A DNA stretch of 64,000 nt from Cryobacterium flavum (GTDB taxonomy: Bacteria > Actinomycetota > Actinomycetes > Actinomycetales > Microbacteriaceae). Within the stretch, counting starts at the first letter, position 1. Each line of letters opens with the position of its first letter. Under the pieces are notes generated by a model that did no database searches, was not told the origin of the DNA, and worked only from the letters and a program-made list of their open reading frames with translations. Position numbers and translations under genes: made by a program. The DNA lies in NCBI RefSeq assembly GCF_900103805.1, contig NZ_FNIB01000010.1, forward strand, positions 1 through 64,000, in the 5' to 3' direction. Shown piece by piece: positions 1 through 8,950 of the stretch.

Positions 1-13
1 GGGCAGATCTGTT

Positions 14-87
14 GGCCATGACTGGGCAGTTTTCATGGCCACCAGCGGGCATTTCTAGTGGCCGCCAGTGGGCCGTTCCTCATGGCC
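14..87. repeat. 23-bp tandem repeats resembling an IS21-type element end
   Basis: TGGCC recurs at a nearly constant step (GGCC at 14, 37, 60 and 84, so 23, 23 and 24 bases). Each unit continues with a variable A/C-rich stretch and GGGC. Arrays of short imperfect repeats of this size are known at the ends of IS21-family elements, where they bind the transposase. No transposase gene is visible to the right, so this is either the end of an element lying mostly left of the window or a solitary remnant. The assignment to IS21 is an inference from the repeat style, not from a match. Confidence 0.5.
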
Positions 88-220
88 CTTGACACACCGG
101 CTGGCTGTCGCGTTCGAGCTGCTCGAGAACGATGCGTCCGCCTTCAACGACGATGATGCAGGCGTCGTAGCGGTCGCTGACATCGATGAGCAGGGTGGGG
201 TTGGTTTTACTAACGGTCAT
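80..220 (-). CDS. small protein of unknown function (46 aa) next to the element end
   Basis: A 46-residue frame starts at ATG 220, preceded by a good ribosome site (AAAGGA about seven bases upstream). It is rich in beta-forming residues (LLIDVSDRYDACIIVVEGG) and ends within the last repeat unit. I do not recognise the family. Its stop codon inside the terminal repeat suggests that it belongs to the mobile element rather than to the chromosome. A longer frame beginning at 289 is possible, but the ribosome site favours 220. Confidence 0.4.
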   Translation of the reverse strand: MTVSKTNPTLLIDVSDRYDACIIVVEGGRIVLEQLERDSQPVCQGP

Positions 221-416
221 GCTGCGTCCTTTTACGAATAGAGAAGCGAGGCCGGATGGCCCCATGTGATCTCTATGCGCGCTCGCCAAAATCGGCTGGG
301 AGTCGGGCCGGGTCGAGTTACGAGTCGCTGGTGATCTTCGGGCTGGGAGTCGGGCCGCGTTGCGGGTGTGTGCAGCTCAATTCCAGCCGATTTCGCGCTG
401 TGCGCATAGAAACCGC

Positions 417-626
417 ATGGACACGATCACCGCACACATCATCCCCGAGCCCGGAACTACCAACATCGCTATCGCGGCATCTGTAGCCAATGCAACTCAG
501 ACGACGGCCGCAGCCGCGTGGGTGGCACGCACCCTTGCGACGGCGCCGCCCTTCACCGAAGAACGGCGGGCTCGGCTCGCCACCATTCTCCGACCGGCGC
601 CGCTCACGCTACATGTTGTCGTGTGA
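417..626 (+). CDS. small Ala/Thr-rich hypothetical protein (69 aa)
   Basis: A 69-residue frame starts MDTITAHIIPEPG and ends TLHVVV. The middle reads AAAAWVARTLATAPPFTEE followed by a basic RRARLATILR segment. That is reminiscent of short actinobacterial mobile-element proteins, but I cannot name it. It converges on the DUF262 gene. No strong ribosome site is visible before the ATG, and an upstream GTG could extend it. Coding status is uncertain. Confidence 0.35.
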   Translation: MDTITAHIIPEPGTTNIAIAASVANATQTTAAAAWVARTLATAPPFTEERRARLATILRPAPLTLHVVV

Positions 627-657
627 CCCGACTACGCGCGCGTTAGCGCGCAAGACC

Positions 658-1830
658 CTACCTGTTTCCTTTTGAACGGTTGTGGGGCACGCACAACATT
701 TCGCAGTTCCCCGAGTCGGTCTTGCCGCCCTTTGACCAAGCCGTGACATGATCTGCATCCATCTCGCTCAGCTTCCATGTGCGCGCTCTGTTGGAGTTGG
801 TGCTGATGGCGCAGTACGGGCAGTTCGAGACGTCCTGGGCTTTAGCCTTCGCGGCATCGGTCTGCTTTTTGTAAGCCAGCGCCTTGATTTTTTCGTCAAA
901 CAGCCGGATTGAAAGAAGCTGGGTCTTGATCTCGCCACCAAGTACAAACTCGTAGATATTCCTCCGAGTGTGGACATATGGATCGTCTCGCAACTCTTGA
1001 ACCCGCGCCTCGACGGTGGACGCGCTGTAAGCCGTCGAATGCCATTGCTCGTAGAAGCTCCCCCAATCCAGCCCACGCATCTCCTTGTCGGGAGGGCGCG
1101 AGAAGACGTTACTCACCCAGTCGATCACCGCGGTGAAATACATCGTCAACTCGGTAATGTTCTCATCGTGGCGGTGTAGCGCTAGATATGCGTCGACACT
1201 GAGATCGGCTGAGGACGCAACCCAATGCAGCGCTTCGGCCAGAATTTCCTGGCGCTTGGGATCGCCAGAGATATAGGACTGCCACTTCTGCATCTTGGCG
1301 TTGTTCGAGTTGCTGTACGCGGCCTTAGCCGCCGTAATGAACGGGCCAGAGTAGATGGCATTGAGCAGCTCCTGCTTGTTGAGCGGCACGCCAGCAATGT
1401 TGATCGTTTCGAACCATTGCTTAATTTCGGCTTCGGTACCCTCGCATGTGTAGATGTCGAGCTTGGTATCCAGGATCTTTTGTTTCAAGTCGGCCGGCAG
1501 CGACGAGAACGTCTGTTCTTTCCCGTCCACCTTGATGGCGAAGTCACCCGTCACGAAGCGGCCGAAGCTGGTTATACGTTGCTGCCCATCGAGGACTTCG
1601 AACTGTTCGCCTTCGACGTTGAAGTAGATCAGCCCCAGGGGGTAATCCTTGAGCATTGAGTCGATGACCGCGACGTCGCGTTTGCCGTCGTTGTAGATAT
1701 AGTTTCGCTGGTACTCAGGCTGAATGACAAGCTTGCCGTCTAGGCCGAAGAGGCCTTTCCCTTCATGTGCGTTGTAGATGAAACCTTCGAGGATCTCCTC
1801 GACCGTGTGATGTATTAGATTAGCTTTCAC
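658..1830 (-). CDS. DUF262-HNH nuclease (GmrSD/SspE-like effector)
   Basis: This 390-aa protein has an N-terminal DUF262 (ParB-like NTPase) domain, with [10 protein letters not shown] near residue 38 and the signature LDGQQRITS near 80. Its C-terminal HNH nuclease domain has zinc-binding C337 and C340, the catalytic segment DADHV (H361), then C380 and H383. The same architecture occurs in the type IV enzyme GmrSD and in SspE, which use the DUF262 domain to sense modified DNA or to license cleavage. The start is GTG at 1830, and the GTGA sequence overlaps the methyltransferase stop by four bases, so the two are probably translated together. The pair is most likely a restriction-modification or modification-sensing defence module. 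Whether the nuclease cuts unmodified or modified DNA cannot be told from sequence. Confidence 0.85.
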   Translation of the reverse strand: MKANLIHHTVEEILEGFIYNAHEGKGLFGLDGKLVIQPEYQRNYIYNDGKRDVAVIDSMLKDYPLGLIYFNVEGEQFEVLDGQQRITSFGRFVTGDFAIKVDGKEQTFSSLPADLKQKILDTKLDIYTCEGTEAEIKQWFETINIAGVPLNKQELLNAIYSGPFITAAKAAYSNSNNAKMQKWQSYISGDPKRQEILAEALHWVASSADLSVDAYLALHRHDENITELTMYFTAVIDWVSNVFSRPPDKEMRGLDWGSFYEQWHSTAYSASTVEARVQELRDDPYVHTRRNIYEFVLGGEIKTQLLSIRLFDEKIKALAYKKQTDAAKAKAQDVSNCPYCAISTNSNRARTWKLSEMDADHVTAWSKGGKTDSGNCEMLCVPHNRSKGNR

Positions 1831-3026
1831 TTTGCATCCTTGCGGCGAATGAGAATGCGCTTGTACGTCGTGTAATAGCGGGGTTTCGTCAATCCGAGCT
1901 TGCGGTGACCGACGCTGATTCCACCGGTACCGCCTCCTGCGAAGTACGCTTGCACGAAGTCGGGACCGAGCATGGATACGCCCAGGTCTCGCATCGCGGC
2001 CATATCCTCGGCGCTGGCAACGATCTCAAATTGGTCCGGATTATATTTGTCCAAAAAGGTGATCGGGACACCCATGATCCCGTCGAAGTCACTAGGAATT
2101 GCGTCAACGTACGAAACCTCGATGGCATCGGGGAAGTTGTAGTACCGCTGGTACCCGACGCCGCGTATCTCCTTGTGCTTGCTGTACTTTATATGGTCTT
2201 CGATGGTCAAGAGCTGAAGTGGTTCGTGACGGCGGCCATGGTCAATATTCGTGAACCAACAGGCGTTGCCCAACCGCGTGAAGTCATGATCATCGTTCGG
2301 CGGGTACCCAAGCCTTTCAGCCTTGAGACGATCGGCTTCCTTGATAGTCGCGCCTTTCGGCACACCGAAGACCATGTCAGTCGCGTTGGCCGTGGCCCCC
2401 TTCCACAGTTTGTTTTCTTTTATCGGAGGAAAGATCTCGACGTATGTGGTGGCGTTGTTATTGCCGATTACCGAGAACTTTTTGCCCCCTTCCATTAGCC
2501 ATCCGACGAAGTCACGAAAGAGGCTAAAAGGAGGGTTGGTGATCACAATGTCTGCTTCATCGCGCAAGGCAGTCACCTCGAGGCTGCGGAAGTCGCCGCT
2601 ACCCTCCAGGTACTCCCATTGCAGGTCGTCGATGTTGACGACACCGTCCCCGTTGATGTCGTTGCGCTCCAGTACAAACTTCTTCCCGTTGAGACGCGTC
2701 TTGGTCTCGTCATACTTCGGATTTTCGGTCTCAAAAAGAGTCGGCTGGTAGAGGTCGCCTGCCGGATTACTTTCCGGCGCGTACGAAGTAGAGATGAGTT
2801 TCTTCAAGCCGAAGTCGACAAAATGGAGCGCGAAGAACTTCGCGAAGTTTGACCATTCCGGATCGTCGCACGGAAGTAACACCACCTTGTTGCGGAAGAC
2901 ATCAACGTCGTACTGGCGGTACGCGTTCATCTCCCGCTCGATGTCGGCCCACTGTGTGTAGAACTCGTCATTCTTCACAGCCTTAGCTGCGTTCAGGTTG
3001 GAAGTCTTGTTCTCTACTATCGACAT
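1827..3026 (-). CDS. EcoRI-type adenine-specific DNA methyltransferase
   Basis: This 399-aa protein belongs to the EcoRI methylase family of N6-adenine methyltransferases. It shows the family's N-terminal KNDEFYTQ (residues 18-25) and the catalytic motif IV TNPPF (N164-F167). I chose the ATG at 3026 because the start [20 protein letters not shown] matches the family's usual N-terminus; an upstream GTG at 3059 would add 11 residues. The family normally protects host DNA from a cognate type II nuclease. Here no EcoRI-like nuclease is present, and the only partner is the DUF262-HNH protein, translationally coupled at the 3' end. The target sequence cannot be predicted. Confidence 0.88.
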   Translation of the reverse strand: MSIVENKTSNLNAAKAVKNDEFYTQWADIEREMNAYRQYDVDVFRNKVVLLPCDDPEWSNFAKFFALHFVDFGLKKLISTSYAPESNPAGDLYQPTLFETENPKYDETKTRLNGKKFVLERNDINGDGVVNIDDLQWEYLEGSGDFRSLEVTALRDEADIVITNPPFSLFRDFVGWLMEGGKKFSVIGNNNATTYVEIFPPIKENKLWKGATANATDMVFGVPKGATIKEADRLKAERLGYPPNDDHDFTRLGNACWFTNIDHGRRHEPLQLLTIEDHIKYSKHKEIRGVGYQRYYNFPDAIEVSYVDAIPSDFDGIMGVPITFLDKYNPDQFEIVASAEDMAAMRDLGVSMLGPDFVQAYFAGGGTGGISVGHRKLGLTKPRYYTTYKRILIRRKDAK

Positions 3027-3139
3027 GGCGCGGTTTCGATCCCCCGGTATGCGCACCAAAAGATTTAAGTGCGTTTCACGTCCTCATCCTATCGATGGTG
3101 CACGAGGCCGGCCTTGCATGCAGGTGCGATGGAGGCCGC

Positions 3140-3580
3140 CTAAAGGCCGATCCGCAGGACCCTGTTCGCTTCAAGGTAATAGGAATTGAGTGCGTCCGGA
3201 TAGCCGGTGTCGGTGAGTGCTGCTTCCGTGAGCCGCACCGCAGCATCCTTCATGGATCTGGGGCCCAGGATGTACAGCGCCTGAATCGCCGCATGCACCA
3301 CTGCAGGATCGGGAGGCGTCTGCCCAGCCTCCATGGCGTCTCGTAGATGATTTACAGCCGCAGCATATGCGGTGTACGCCGTGTACCGCTGCTCGCGCAC
3401 CCATTTCGAGTGTTCCCGCCGCCCCTGGATGAAGGCGCCCAGCAGGCCGGCCAGTGCCACGACGAGAGCGCCGATGAGCGCCGACACCAGTGAAGTGGGA
3501 ATTCCGGTCGTTGCTGCCGCATCTTGTGCTGCGTAAAACATGCGGTAATCGTACCCCCCTCTCCACAGCGGCATCGGCAT
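3140..3580 (-). CDS. single-pass membrane protein of unknown function
   Basis: This protein is about 146 aa long, with one clear transmembrane helix (roughly residues 28-52, LVSALIGALVVALAGLLGAF). A basic turn GRREHSKWVREQR and a helical, probably cytoplasmic domain ending NRVLRIGL follow. The start is uncertain: ATG 3580 or ATG 3574 follow an AAGGA site, and another in-frame ATG lies at 3541. I do not recognise the family. One-helix proteins of this size are common in phage-defence islands, but no function can be assigned. It is divergent from the gene at 3747. Confidence 0.6.
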   Translation of the reverse strand: MPMPLWRGGYDYRMFYAAQDAAATTGIPTSLVSALIGALVVALAGLLGAFIQGRREHSKWVREQRYTAYTAYAAAVNHLRDAMEAGQTPPDPAVVHAAIQALYILGPRSMKDAAVRLTEAALTDTGYPDALNSYYLEANRVLRIGL

Positions 3581-3746
3581 CGTTCCTTCGGAGTAGCGAC
3601 TTTCCGATCTCAACCTCAACGGACGCCTAGTACGAGCTGCAACTCCGGCGGAGGTTCGACCTGAGGTCAGGCTCACGGCTGCTTGTTGACGCGTGGACTG
3701 ATCTGAGTTACAAGTCCTCGCAGGCGGACTCCAGTACGGTGGAGAG

Positions 3747-4226
3747 ATGGAATGGGAGGCCGCCCAATGGACAGCGCAAGAGGCCGTCGACGCCATGCTG
3801 TCCATGCCATACGAGCCGAGCCGCAACTTCAAGACGATCTGGCCAAGCATGTGGTGCGAGTTCGCTTCCATAGCAATTGCTGAGGCACTCCGAGTGCGAG
3901 CACTCGGCGACTGGACCTTTGTTCAAGCCGGACGTCCCGGCGAGGCGTCGGGTCATGCCTGGCTGGAATATCCTTCAGATAGCGGCAAGGTCGAATACTC
4001 GATTGACGCGACCCTTCATCAGTTCGCTCGGTACGACGAGCCCTACTTCGGACCGGGACGCACGCCGGCTGCGGCCGAGTTCACCACGACCAATTTCAAG
4101 GGCGCTTGGCGGGATTGGCCGGCTCTGTCGTTCCAGCCCCTCTGCTATGCCTTCGCAGATGCAACACTGCGCCAAATGGGCGAGTTCAATCAGCAGAACT
4201 CGACACCGAGATTGGAGCCACCCTGA
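3747..4226 (+). CDS. hypothetical protein with a transglutaminase/papain-like Cys-His-Asp pattern
   Basis: This 159-aa protein starts at ATG 3747, just after GGTGGAGAG. Three features stand out: WCEFASIAIAEAL (C37 at the head of a helix), SGHAWLEYP (H70 entering a strand) and YSIDATLHQF (D87). A Cys at a helix start followed by His and Asp in successive strands is the layout of transglutaminase-like cysteine proteases. The assignment is therefore a structural guess with no family match behind it. The protein is short for a transglutaminase domain and has no signal peptide. It is transcribed away from its membrane-protein neighbour. Confidence 0.55.
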   Translation: MEWEAAQWTAQEAVDAMLSMPYEPSRNFKTIWPSMWCEFASIAIAEALRVRALGDWTFVQAGRPGEASGHAWLEYPSDSGKVEYSIDATLHQFARYDEPYFGPGRTPAAAEFTTTNFKGAWRDWPALSFQPLCYAFADATLRQMGEFNQQNSTPRLEPP

Positions 4227-4259
4227 GGCGTTCGCAACCTGAGTACTCGTGCGTCTGGG

Positions 4260-4343
4260 GGCCACAGTTATTGACCTTTAAGGCCACTGGTCGATGTGGC
4301 CGCCAGCGCGCTCGGGGGCCACGAAATATTTCTGTTGGGGGCC
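4260..4343. repeat. GGGGCCAC-type repeats, possible second element end
   Basis: GGCC recurs at 4260, 4282, 4298, 4317 and 4340, often as GGGGGCCAC, and GGCCGCCAG here matches the third repeat unit at the left edge of the window. The spacing (22, 16, 19, 23) is less regular than at 14-87. The block lies in the gap between the hypothetical gene ending at 4226 and the Gabija helicase. It could be the remnant of another IS21-like end. The rest of the 280-base gap shows nothing else I can support. Confidence 0.3.
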
Positions 4344-4506
4344 GTCTGCTTAGCTCCTCCCGTCATGGGCACCAGGAGCATGCAGTCAAATATCTCGAGC
4401 GGCGATACCACCAGGCATCAACCGCTTCTTGCGCGCAGTGTTAACGCCGGGCCCTACACTTTCCGGGTGATCAAGAACCTCCATTAGACCCAGGGCTTGA
4501 CAATCC

Positions 4507-6189
4507 TCAGCGGACCGAAATCGCTTCCCAGTCCGCTTCCCGGAACCACGTGACGAGGTCGGCCGCATTTAGCGGATTGCTAGAAGCAATCTGCGCGAGA
4601 AATCGAGACGGCTGTCGCGCCCGTGCATACCCAGCATTTGTTGGAACGGAAGTCGCTCGGCTCAAGATTGCCCCGTGCCGGGCGCGGGATACCATGACGG
4701 ACAGGACCCGCGCCTCCTCCGTGATTTGGTCCGGCGTAGCCGCCATTGAAAACGGAATGAAGTCTTCCTCGACACCGACGACTACAACCCAGTCGAACTG
4801 TTGCCCTTTCCCGACGTGGCCGCTCAGCAGGTGAACTCCCGCGCTCGTAATAAGGGTGGATGCGTCGCCGATCTTGATGCGGCTACGGATGTCCTGAGGA
4901 CTGACCGAAGCGTTTAGCAGGTCGTCCACCCATCCGAGCGCGTCGACGGTACCCTTCAGGATATCGACGTCCACGATCGTTTCGATGCCAGCTGCTTTGC
5001 GGAGGAACGCCATTTTGTCCGAGGCACCCGAATACCCTGCGAGATCGAATCTGGCGAGCATGGCCTTGATCAGCTTGGCCGTGTCCGTATCAAGAACCCC
5101 GTCGTCCCATCTGAAATGTGGGAGGTCAGTTTGAGCGATTGCCTCGTCGACAAATCGACGACGCGGTCCTGTGCGAGCGATCACCCCGATCCGTTGGCCG
5201 GGGGCGCGGAGAAGAAGAGCGCGCGCTATCTTCACGATCCAAGCAGCCTCCGCATCGGCACTCTTGTGAGCTACCGACCCGGCCAGGCCGCCGGATGGCC
5301 ACGTTGCAGGGTCGGCGCATGTGAGCGCCTGGCCCGCCGTGAGCGACGCCAGGGAGTTCACCATGTTGATCACGGCCGGGGATGACCGGTGCGACTCGGA
5401 GAACTCAATAACAGTGGCGCATTCATCGCGGACTGCGCTGTCGATTTCCGAGGGGGCAGCACCTGCGAAGCCATAGATGCCCTGCGCCAGGTCGCCGGCA
5501 TAGGTCGTCCGGCCGTAACCGATGTAGTTCACAATACGAAGTTGCTGGGGAGTAAGGTCCTGATATTCGTCGACGACGACAGCGCCAAAATGCGCGACGT
5601 ATAGCGCGGCTACGTGTTCGTTGCTAAGTATGAGTTCGGCCAGTCGTGGCAGGTCGTCGTAAGTCAGCCGGCCTTCCACTTTCCTCAACTGCTCGATGTC
5701 CAGGGCCATGCCGATTCCCAAGCGTTCGAGTTCTACCTCGACTTGGTCATCGGTGAGCGCTTGCTGCTTTGTCTTCTGAAGCGCAGCCTTCACTTGGCTT
5801 TGATCGTCCCAAGAAGCGCGGCGAGTACGGAGTTGTTCGGAAACCCAATCGCTCTCGGGGAGCGTCAGCTCAGGGTCAAGACCGATCACGTTTGCATGCG
5901 CCCTGATTAATCGCGCCGCGAGCCCGTGGAAGTTCGCGACACTCACTCGGTCTCTCATAATGGACGGAGGCAAATACGCCTTGAGCCGCTCCTTTAGGTT
6001 GTCCCGGGCACGGTTGGAAAACGTGGTGACGAGGATTTTCTGTGGCGCGGAGATTTCCCCTCGGGTCAGTAGGCCCTGAATGCGGAGGGCGAGCGCTTCC
6101 GTTTTCCCGCATCCCGCGGGAGCGACGACGAGGAGATCTAGACCCGGATAGTCTCGGATTTCTCGCTGTTTTGGTGTTGGGGAGAACAC
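4507..6189 (-). CDS. gajB: UvrD/PcrA-like helicase, Gabija GajB
   Basis: This 560-aa superfamily 1 helicase has Walker A as APAGCGKTEAL (near residue 25), Walker B/motif II as VVDEYQDLTPQQ, motif III as AGDLAQGIYGFAGA, a motif V-like HVGKGQQFDWVVVVG and motif VI EEARVLSVMVSRARHG. It starts with GTG at 6189, directly after the TAG stop of the OLD-family gene, so the two are one transcriptional and probably translational unit. An OLD-type nuclease followed by a UvrD helicase defines the Gabija anti-phage system, in which GajA and GajB form a complex. It is slightly longer than the prototype GajB. The protein lacks the extra domains of housekeeping UvrD. Confidence 0.85.
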   Translation of the reverse strand: MFSPTPKQREIRDYPGLDLLVVAPAGCGKTEALALRIQGLLTRGEISAPQKILVTTFSNRARDNLKERLKAYLPPSIMRDRVSVANFHGLAARLIRAHANVIGLDPELTLPESDWVSEQLRTRRASWDDQSQVKAALQKTKQQALTDDQVEVELERLGIGMALDIEQLRKVEGRLTYDDLPRLAELILSNEHVAALYVAHFGAVVVDEYQDLTPQQLRIVNYIGYGRTTYAGDLAQGIYGFAGAAPSEIDSAVRDECATVIEFSESHRSSPAVINMVNSLASLTAGQALTCADPATWPSGGLAGSVAHKSADAEAAWIVKIARALLLRAPGQRIGVIARTGPRRRFVDEAIAQTDLPHFRWDDGVLDTDTAKLIKAMLARFDLAGYSGASDKMAFLRKAAGIETIVDVDILKGTVDALGWVDDLLNASVSPQDIRSRIKIGDASTLITSAGVHLLSGHVGKGQQFDWVVVVGVEEDFIPFSMAATPDQITEEARVLSVMVSRARHGAILSRATSVPTNAGYARARQPSRFLAQIASSNPLNAADLVTWFREADWEAISVR

Positions 6190-7794
6190 CTAGACGCTCG
6201 CCGCCTCTTGCAGAATGTTTTCGATACTGGTGATCGCCACGGCAGTCGACTCGGTCAGCATGCCCGCAATGACAATGGCCGCCTCGACTTTGTACCGGCG
6301 ACAGAAGGCAGCGACGTCTTGATCCGTGTAGGAGCCGTCGGCGCCGGTTGCGGCGCAGGCTTTGAGCTGGTTCGGGGTGAACATTGTTGACGCATGCAAC
6401 GCAGACCACACTGCCGATGCACCGATTGCCCGCACGTACTCGTCTTCCAAATCGATCCGCGAGACCCAGACGGAGTGACTGGGTAGATCTGCTTCAGCCA
6501 CGCCGAGGCGTTTGGCCGTGCTGACTTCGGCATCCTCGTCAACGAGCTGAGAGAGGGGGACGCGGAATCCCGTCGTCCCGAAAAGCTTTTCTACGGACGG
6601 CATGGCAGTTTTACTCCCCGCCTCGACGATCGAGACGCCGAGGCGGTCGAGATTGCGATCGGTGAGATCGGCAGCGCGCTCAAGGACGATGCGATCCGAC
6701 GGCCCTTCGACGGCGAGCACCCGACGGGATGTAAGCGGCTCGAGGCGATCGCGCACCCACCAGCGCACGACCAACTTCTCGTCTGCGGACAAAAATCCTG
6801 CCGCGGGCTGAACGACCTCGCCGCCTGCGCGCACCACGACTATAGAATCGGCGTCGAACGCGCTGACAATATCCGATGAATGAGTCGCGATGATCTTTTG
6901 ATTTGGATTGCTCTTCAGCAGTCGCGCGAGGCTGCGCTGACTCGTCGGGTGTAGATGCACCTCGGGCTCGTCGATACCCACCACATTGGCTCCGACGCTC
7001 ATGAGGTCGTAGAGCGCAATCGCGTATAGCGCTCGGGTTCCGTCGGATTGCGCGGAGAGGTCGTGCGCGACACCATTCTTTCTTACCTGAAGACGCACAT
7101 CACTGAGCGGATCATCGTCAGCGGCGGCTCCGGGAACGAACGATAGGTCGTCTCGATTGATCTTCTCGGGCAGTGCTTTCGAGAGCTGGCCAGCGAGTGA
7201 ATTGCGCAGCTTTTTCAGCGTCTTTGAATCACTCAGCGTGGCTGCGAGGCTGGTAGCGATCGCCTCAAAGTTTTCCTTTTCACTCCCGAGGTCGACAGCT
7301 TTGAGTATGTCGTCAAGGGCGGATCTACGATCCTCTCGCAGGTCCCGAGTCTGAGCGGTCGCGCTGAGGAACTTCCAACCTAGCCCCACAAGTTGGTCAC
7401 GCGACAGCTGGCGTCCCGTGCCACCCTCAGGTGCCGCACGTTCGATCGTCACAGTCTCACTGTCATCGACCGTCGCCGTCAGCCGAATGATGAGTCGCGA
7501 GGACGACGTCGCAGGGTCATGGTGAATCTCGTCGGGAAAAAGGGCCTGGTCGGCCGTTGTGAAATCCGCAAGCACCGCCTCGATCACGAAAGGTTGATCG
7601 GAATCTCTGAAGTCATCAATGCTGATCTGTGAGTAGAGCTGAGCCGTGCTCGCCCCGAGCAAAAACTCGAGGCAACGCAGGAGCGACGACTTGCCAACGT
7701 CGTTGGCACCCACCAACACGAGATGCTCCCGCACCTCAATTTGAAGATCGGCGAGCCGACGGTAATTCTCTACCTTAAGTCTTGTGAGCTTCAT
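6190..7794 (-). CDS. gajA: OLD-family ATPase/TOPRIM nuclease, Gabija GajA
   Basis: This 534-aa protein has an N-terminal ABC-type ATPase with Walker A GANDVGKSS (about residues 29-37), Walker B VVGIDEPEVHLHP and the H-loop IATHSSDIV. A C-terminal TOPRIM domain follows, with AVEGPSDRIVL (catalytic Glu) and the acidic LVDEDAE motif. This is the class 2 OLD layout of GajA, which nicks DNA when nucleotide levels fall during phage infection. The start at ATG 7794 (MKLTRLKVENYRRL) fits family N-termini; a TTG at 7809 would add five residues. It is the promoter-proximal gene of the pair. The 240 bases upstream hold no gene and should contain the promoter. Confidence 0.87.
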   Translation of the reverse strand: MKLTRLKVENYRRLADLQIEVREHLVLVGANDVGKSSLLRCLEFLLGASTAQLYSQISIDDFRDSDQPFVIEAVLADFTTADQALFPDEIHHDPATSSSRLIIRLTATVDDSETVTIERAAPEGGTGRQLSRDQLVGLGWKFLSATAQTRDLREDRRSALDDILKAVDLGSEKENFEAIATSLAATLSDSKTLKKLRNSLAGQLSKALPEKINRDDLSFVPGAAADDDPLSDVRLQVRKNGVAHDLSAQSDGTRALYAIALYDLMSVGANVVGIDEPEVHLHPTSQRSLARLLKSNPNQKIIATHSSDIVSAFDADSIVVVRAGGEVVQPAAGFLSADEKLVVRWWVRDRLEPLTSRRVLAVEGPSDRIVLERAADLTDRNLDRLGVSIVEAGSKTAMPSVEKLFGTTGFRVPLSQLVDEDAEVSTAKRLGVAEADLPSHSVWVSRIDLEDEYVRAIGASAVWSALHASTMFTPNQLKACAATGADGSYTDQDVAAFCRRYKVEAAIVIAGMLTESTAVAITSIENILQEAASV

Positions 7795-8034
7795 ACGTCC
7801 GCTTCGCAATCCTGCGGGCCAAAACTTTGGAGCGCTGCTCCATGTTGTCGGGCATCTAAAAGATATCCAGGGGCGGGGATAGTCAGATGCACATCACATT
7901 TGGGCATAGCCCAGTATCCCATTCGCGACGATCCCGGCCAATTGGCTATAAGTTCAGACTTCGCCCGCCTTGTAATCAAGGTTGTTCACCGGATGCTTGA
8001 TAGCTTCAAAGAAAATAGAGCCTCAAAAATCGCC

Positions 8035-8946
8035 TCATGATCCCCGTACCAGCGGCACGAGCATCGCGACTTCTTTCTTGCCGGCCAGCTCGAGCAGTGT
8101 GCGTTTGGTTTGGTCGCGGGAGTCCTGCGCCTGCGCTCGCAACACCTCGGCCAGCGGCGACCCACGGTCGAGTGCACCGGTGACCTGGTCGACAAACCGG
8201 GTCACCTCCGGCAACTGGATGCTGCGCGACAGTGACTGCAGCGCCGCCCCGATCGGCACCCCGATGTGCACGTCGGCGACGACCCCGGCGAATTCTCGCG
8301 ACAGCTCCCCCGAGCTCGTACGCGACACCCGGCGGATCGAGTCCAGGATGCCTTCCCCTGCCGACAGGGACAGGGTGAGGAATTCCAGAATGGTCGGCAG
8401 TTCGCTGCGCATGCGCGCCAAGCGTGCGGTCGCTGCGCGCTGGAGCAGCCAATCCCGCAGCATCGCCCCGCCGATCGCTGCAACGAACGGTACAACCAGA
8501 CGGGCGGGCAGCAAAAGTTCGGGCAGGGCAACGATGGTGACCACCGTTCCAACAGCGAACGCGAGCAACGCCCAGACCAATTGCACGGAGCGAAACTCCA
8601 GGACAGTTTTCGCCGAGCCGGACTGGTGCAGACGCCGGGCAACGGTGTCGCTGCCGCCGAGAAGACTCGACAGCCCCCGAGTGAGCGCGCCGAACAGTGG
8701 GGCGAACAGGCTGCCGAGCACGGGAAGCGGGTTCACCGTTCGCCGGGCCACAATGTGGCGCGCTTCCGGGGAAATATCGAGGATGTAGGGCACCACGCGG
8801 TCAATCAGTCGGGGCCGGGTCAGCCGCGGCGTCAGGCTAACGAGCGACCACAACCCCACACCGAGGCCGGTACCGCACAGTACGGCCCAGCCCAGTGCAG
8901 ACGAACTCAGGGCAGACGAACTCAGGGCGGCGCTCATCGACGACAC
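8035..8946 (-). CDS. tadC: Tad pilus inner-membrane protein TadC, 3' end lost to island insertion
   Basis: This is a type II secretion F-domain protein (303 aa) of the TadC kind, with an N-terminal helix, two central helices around residues 125-155 and the cytoplasmic helical bundle ending LLELAGKKEVAMLVPLV. Family members normally continue from this point into a last hydrophobic helix and a short tail of some 20-25 residues. Here the frame instead reads RGS and stops. The sequence change coincides with the border of the AT-richer island, so the gene was probably cut by the insertion, and the product is likely impaired. It follows tadB by four bases. Confidence 0.8.
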   Translation of the reverse strand: MSSMSAALSSSALSSSALGWAVLCGTGLGVGLWSLVSLTPRLTRPRLIDRVVPYILDISPEARHIVARRTVNPLPVLGSLFAPLFGALTRGLSSLLGGSDTVARRLHQSGSAKTVLEFRSVQLVWALLAFAVGTVVTIVALPELLLPARLVVPFVAAIGGAMLRDWLLQRAATARLARMRSELPTILEFLTLSLSAGEGILDSIRRVSRTSSGELSREFAGVVADVHIGVPIGAALQSLSRSIQLPEVTRFVDQVTGALDRGSPLAEVLRAQAQDSRDQTKRTLLELAGKKEVAMLVPLVRGS

Positions 8947-8950
8947 CCGC

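Noticed and set aside
14-87. CRISPR array
   Set aside because: Units are imperfect, contiguous and without spacers, and no cas genes are near.
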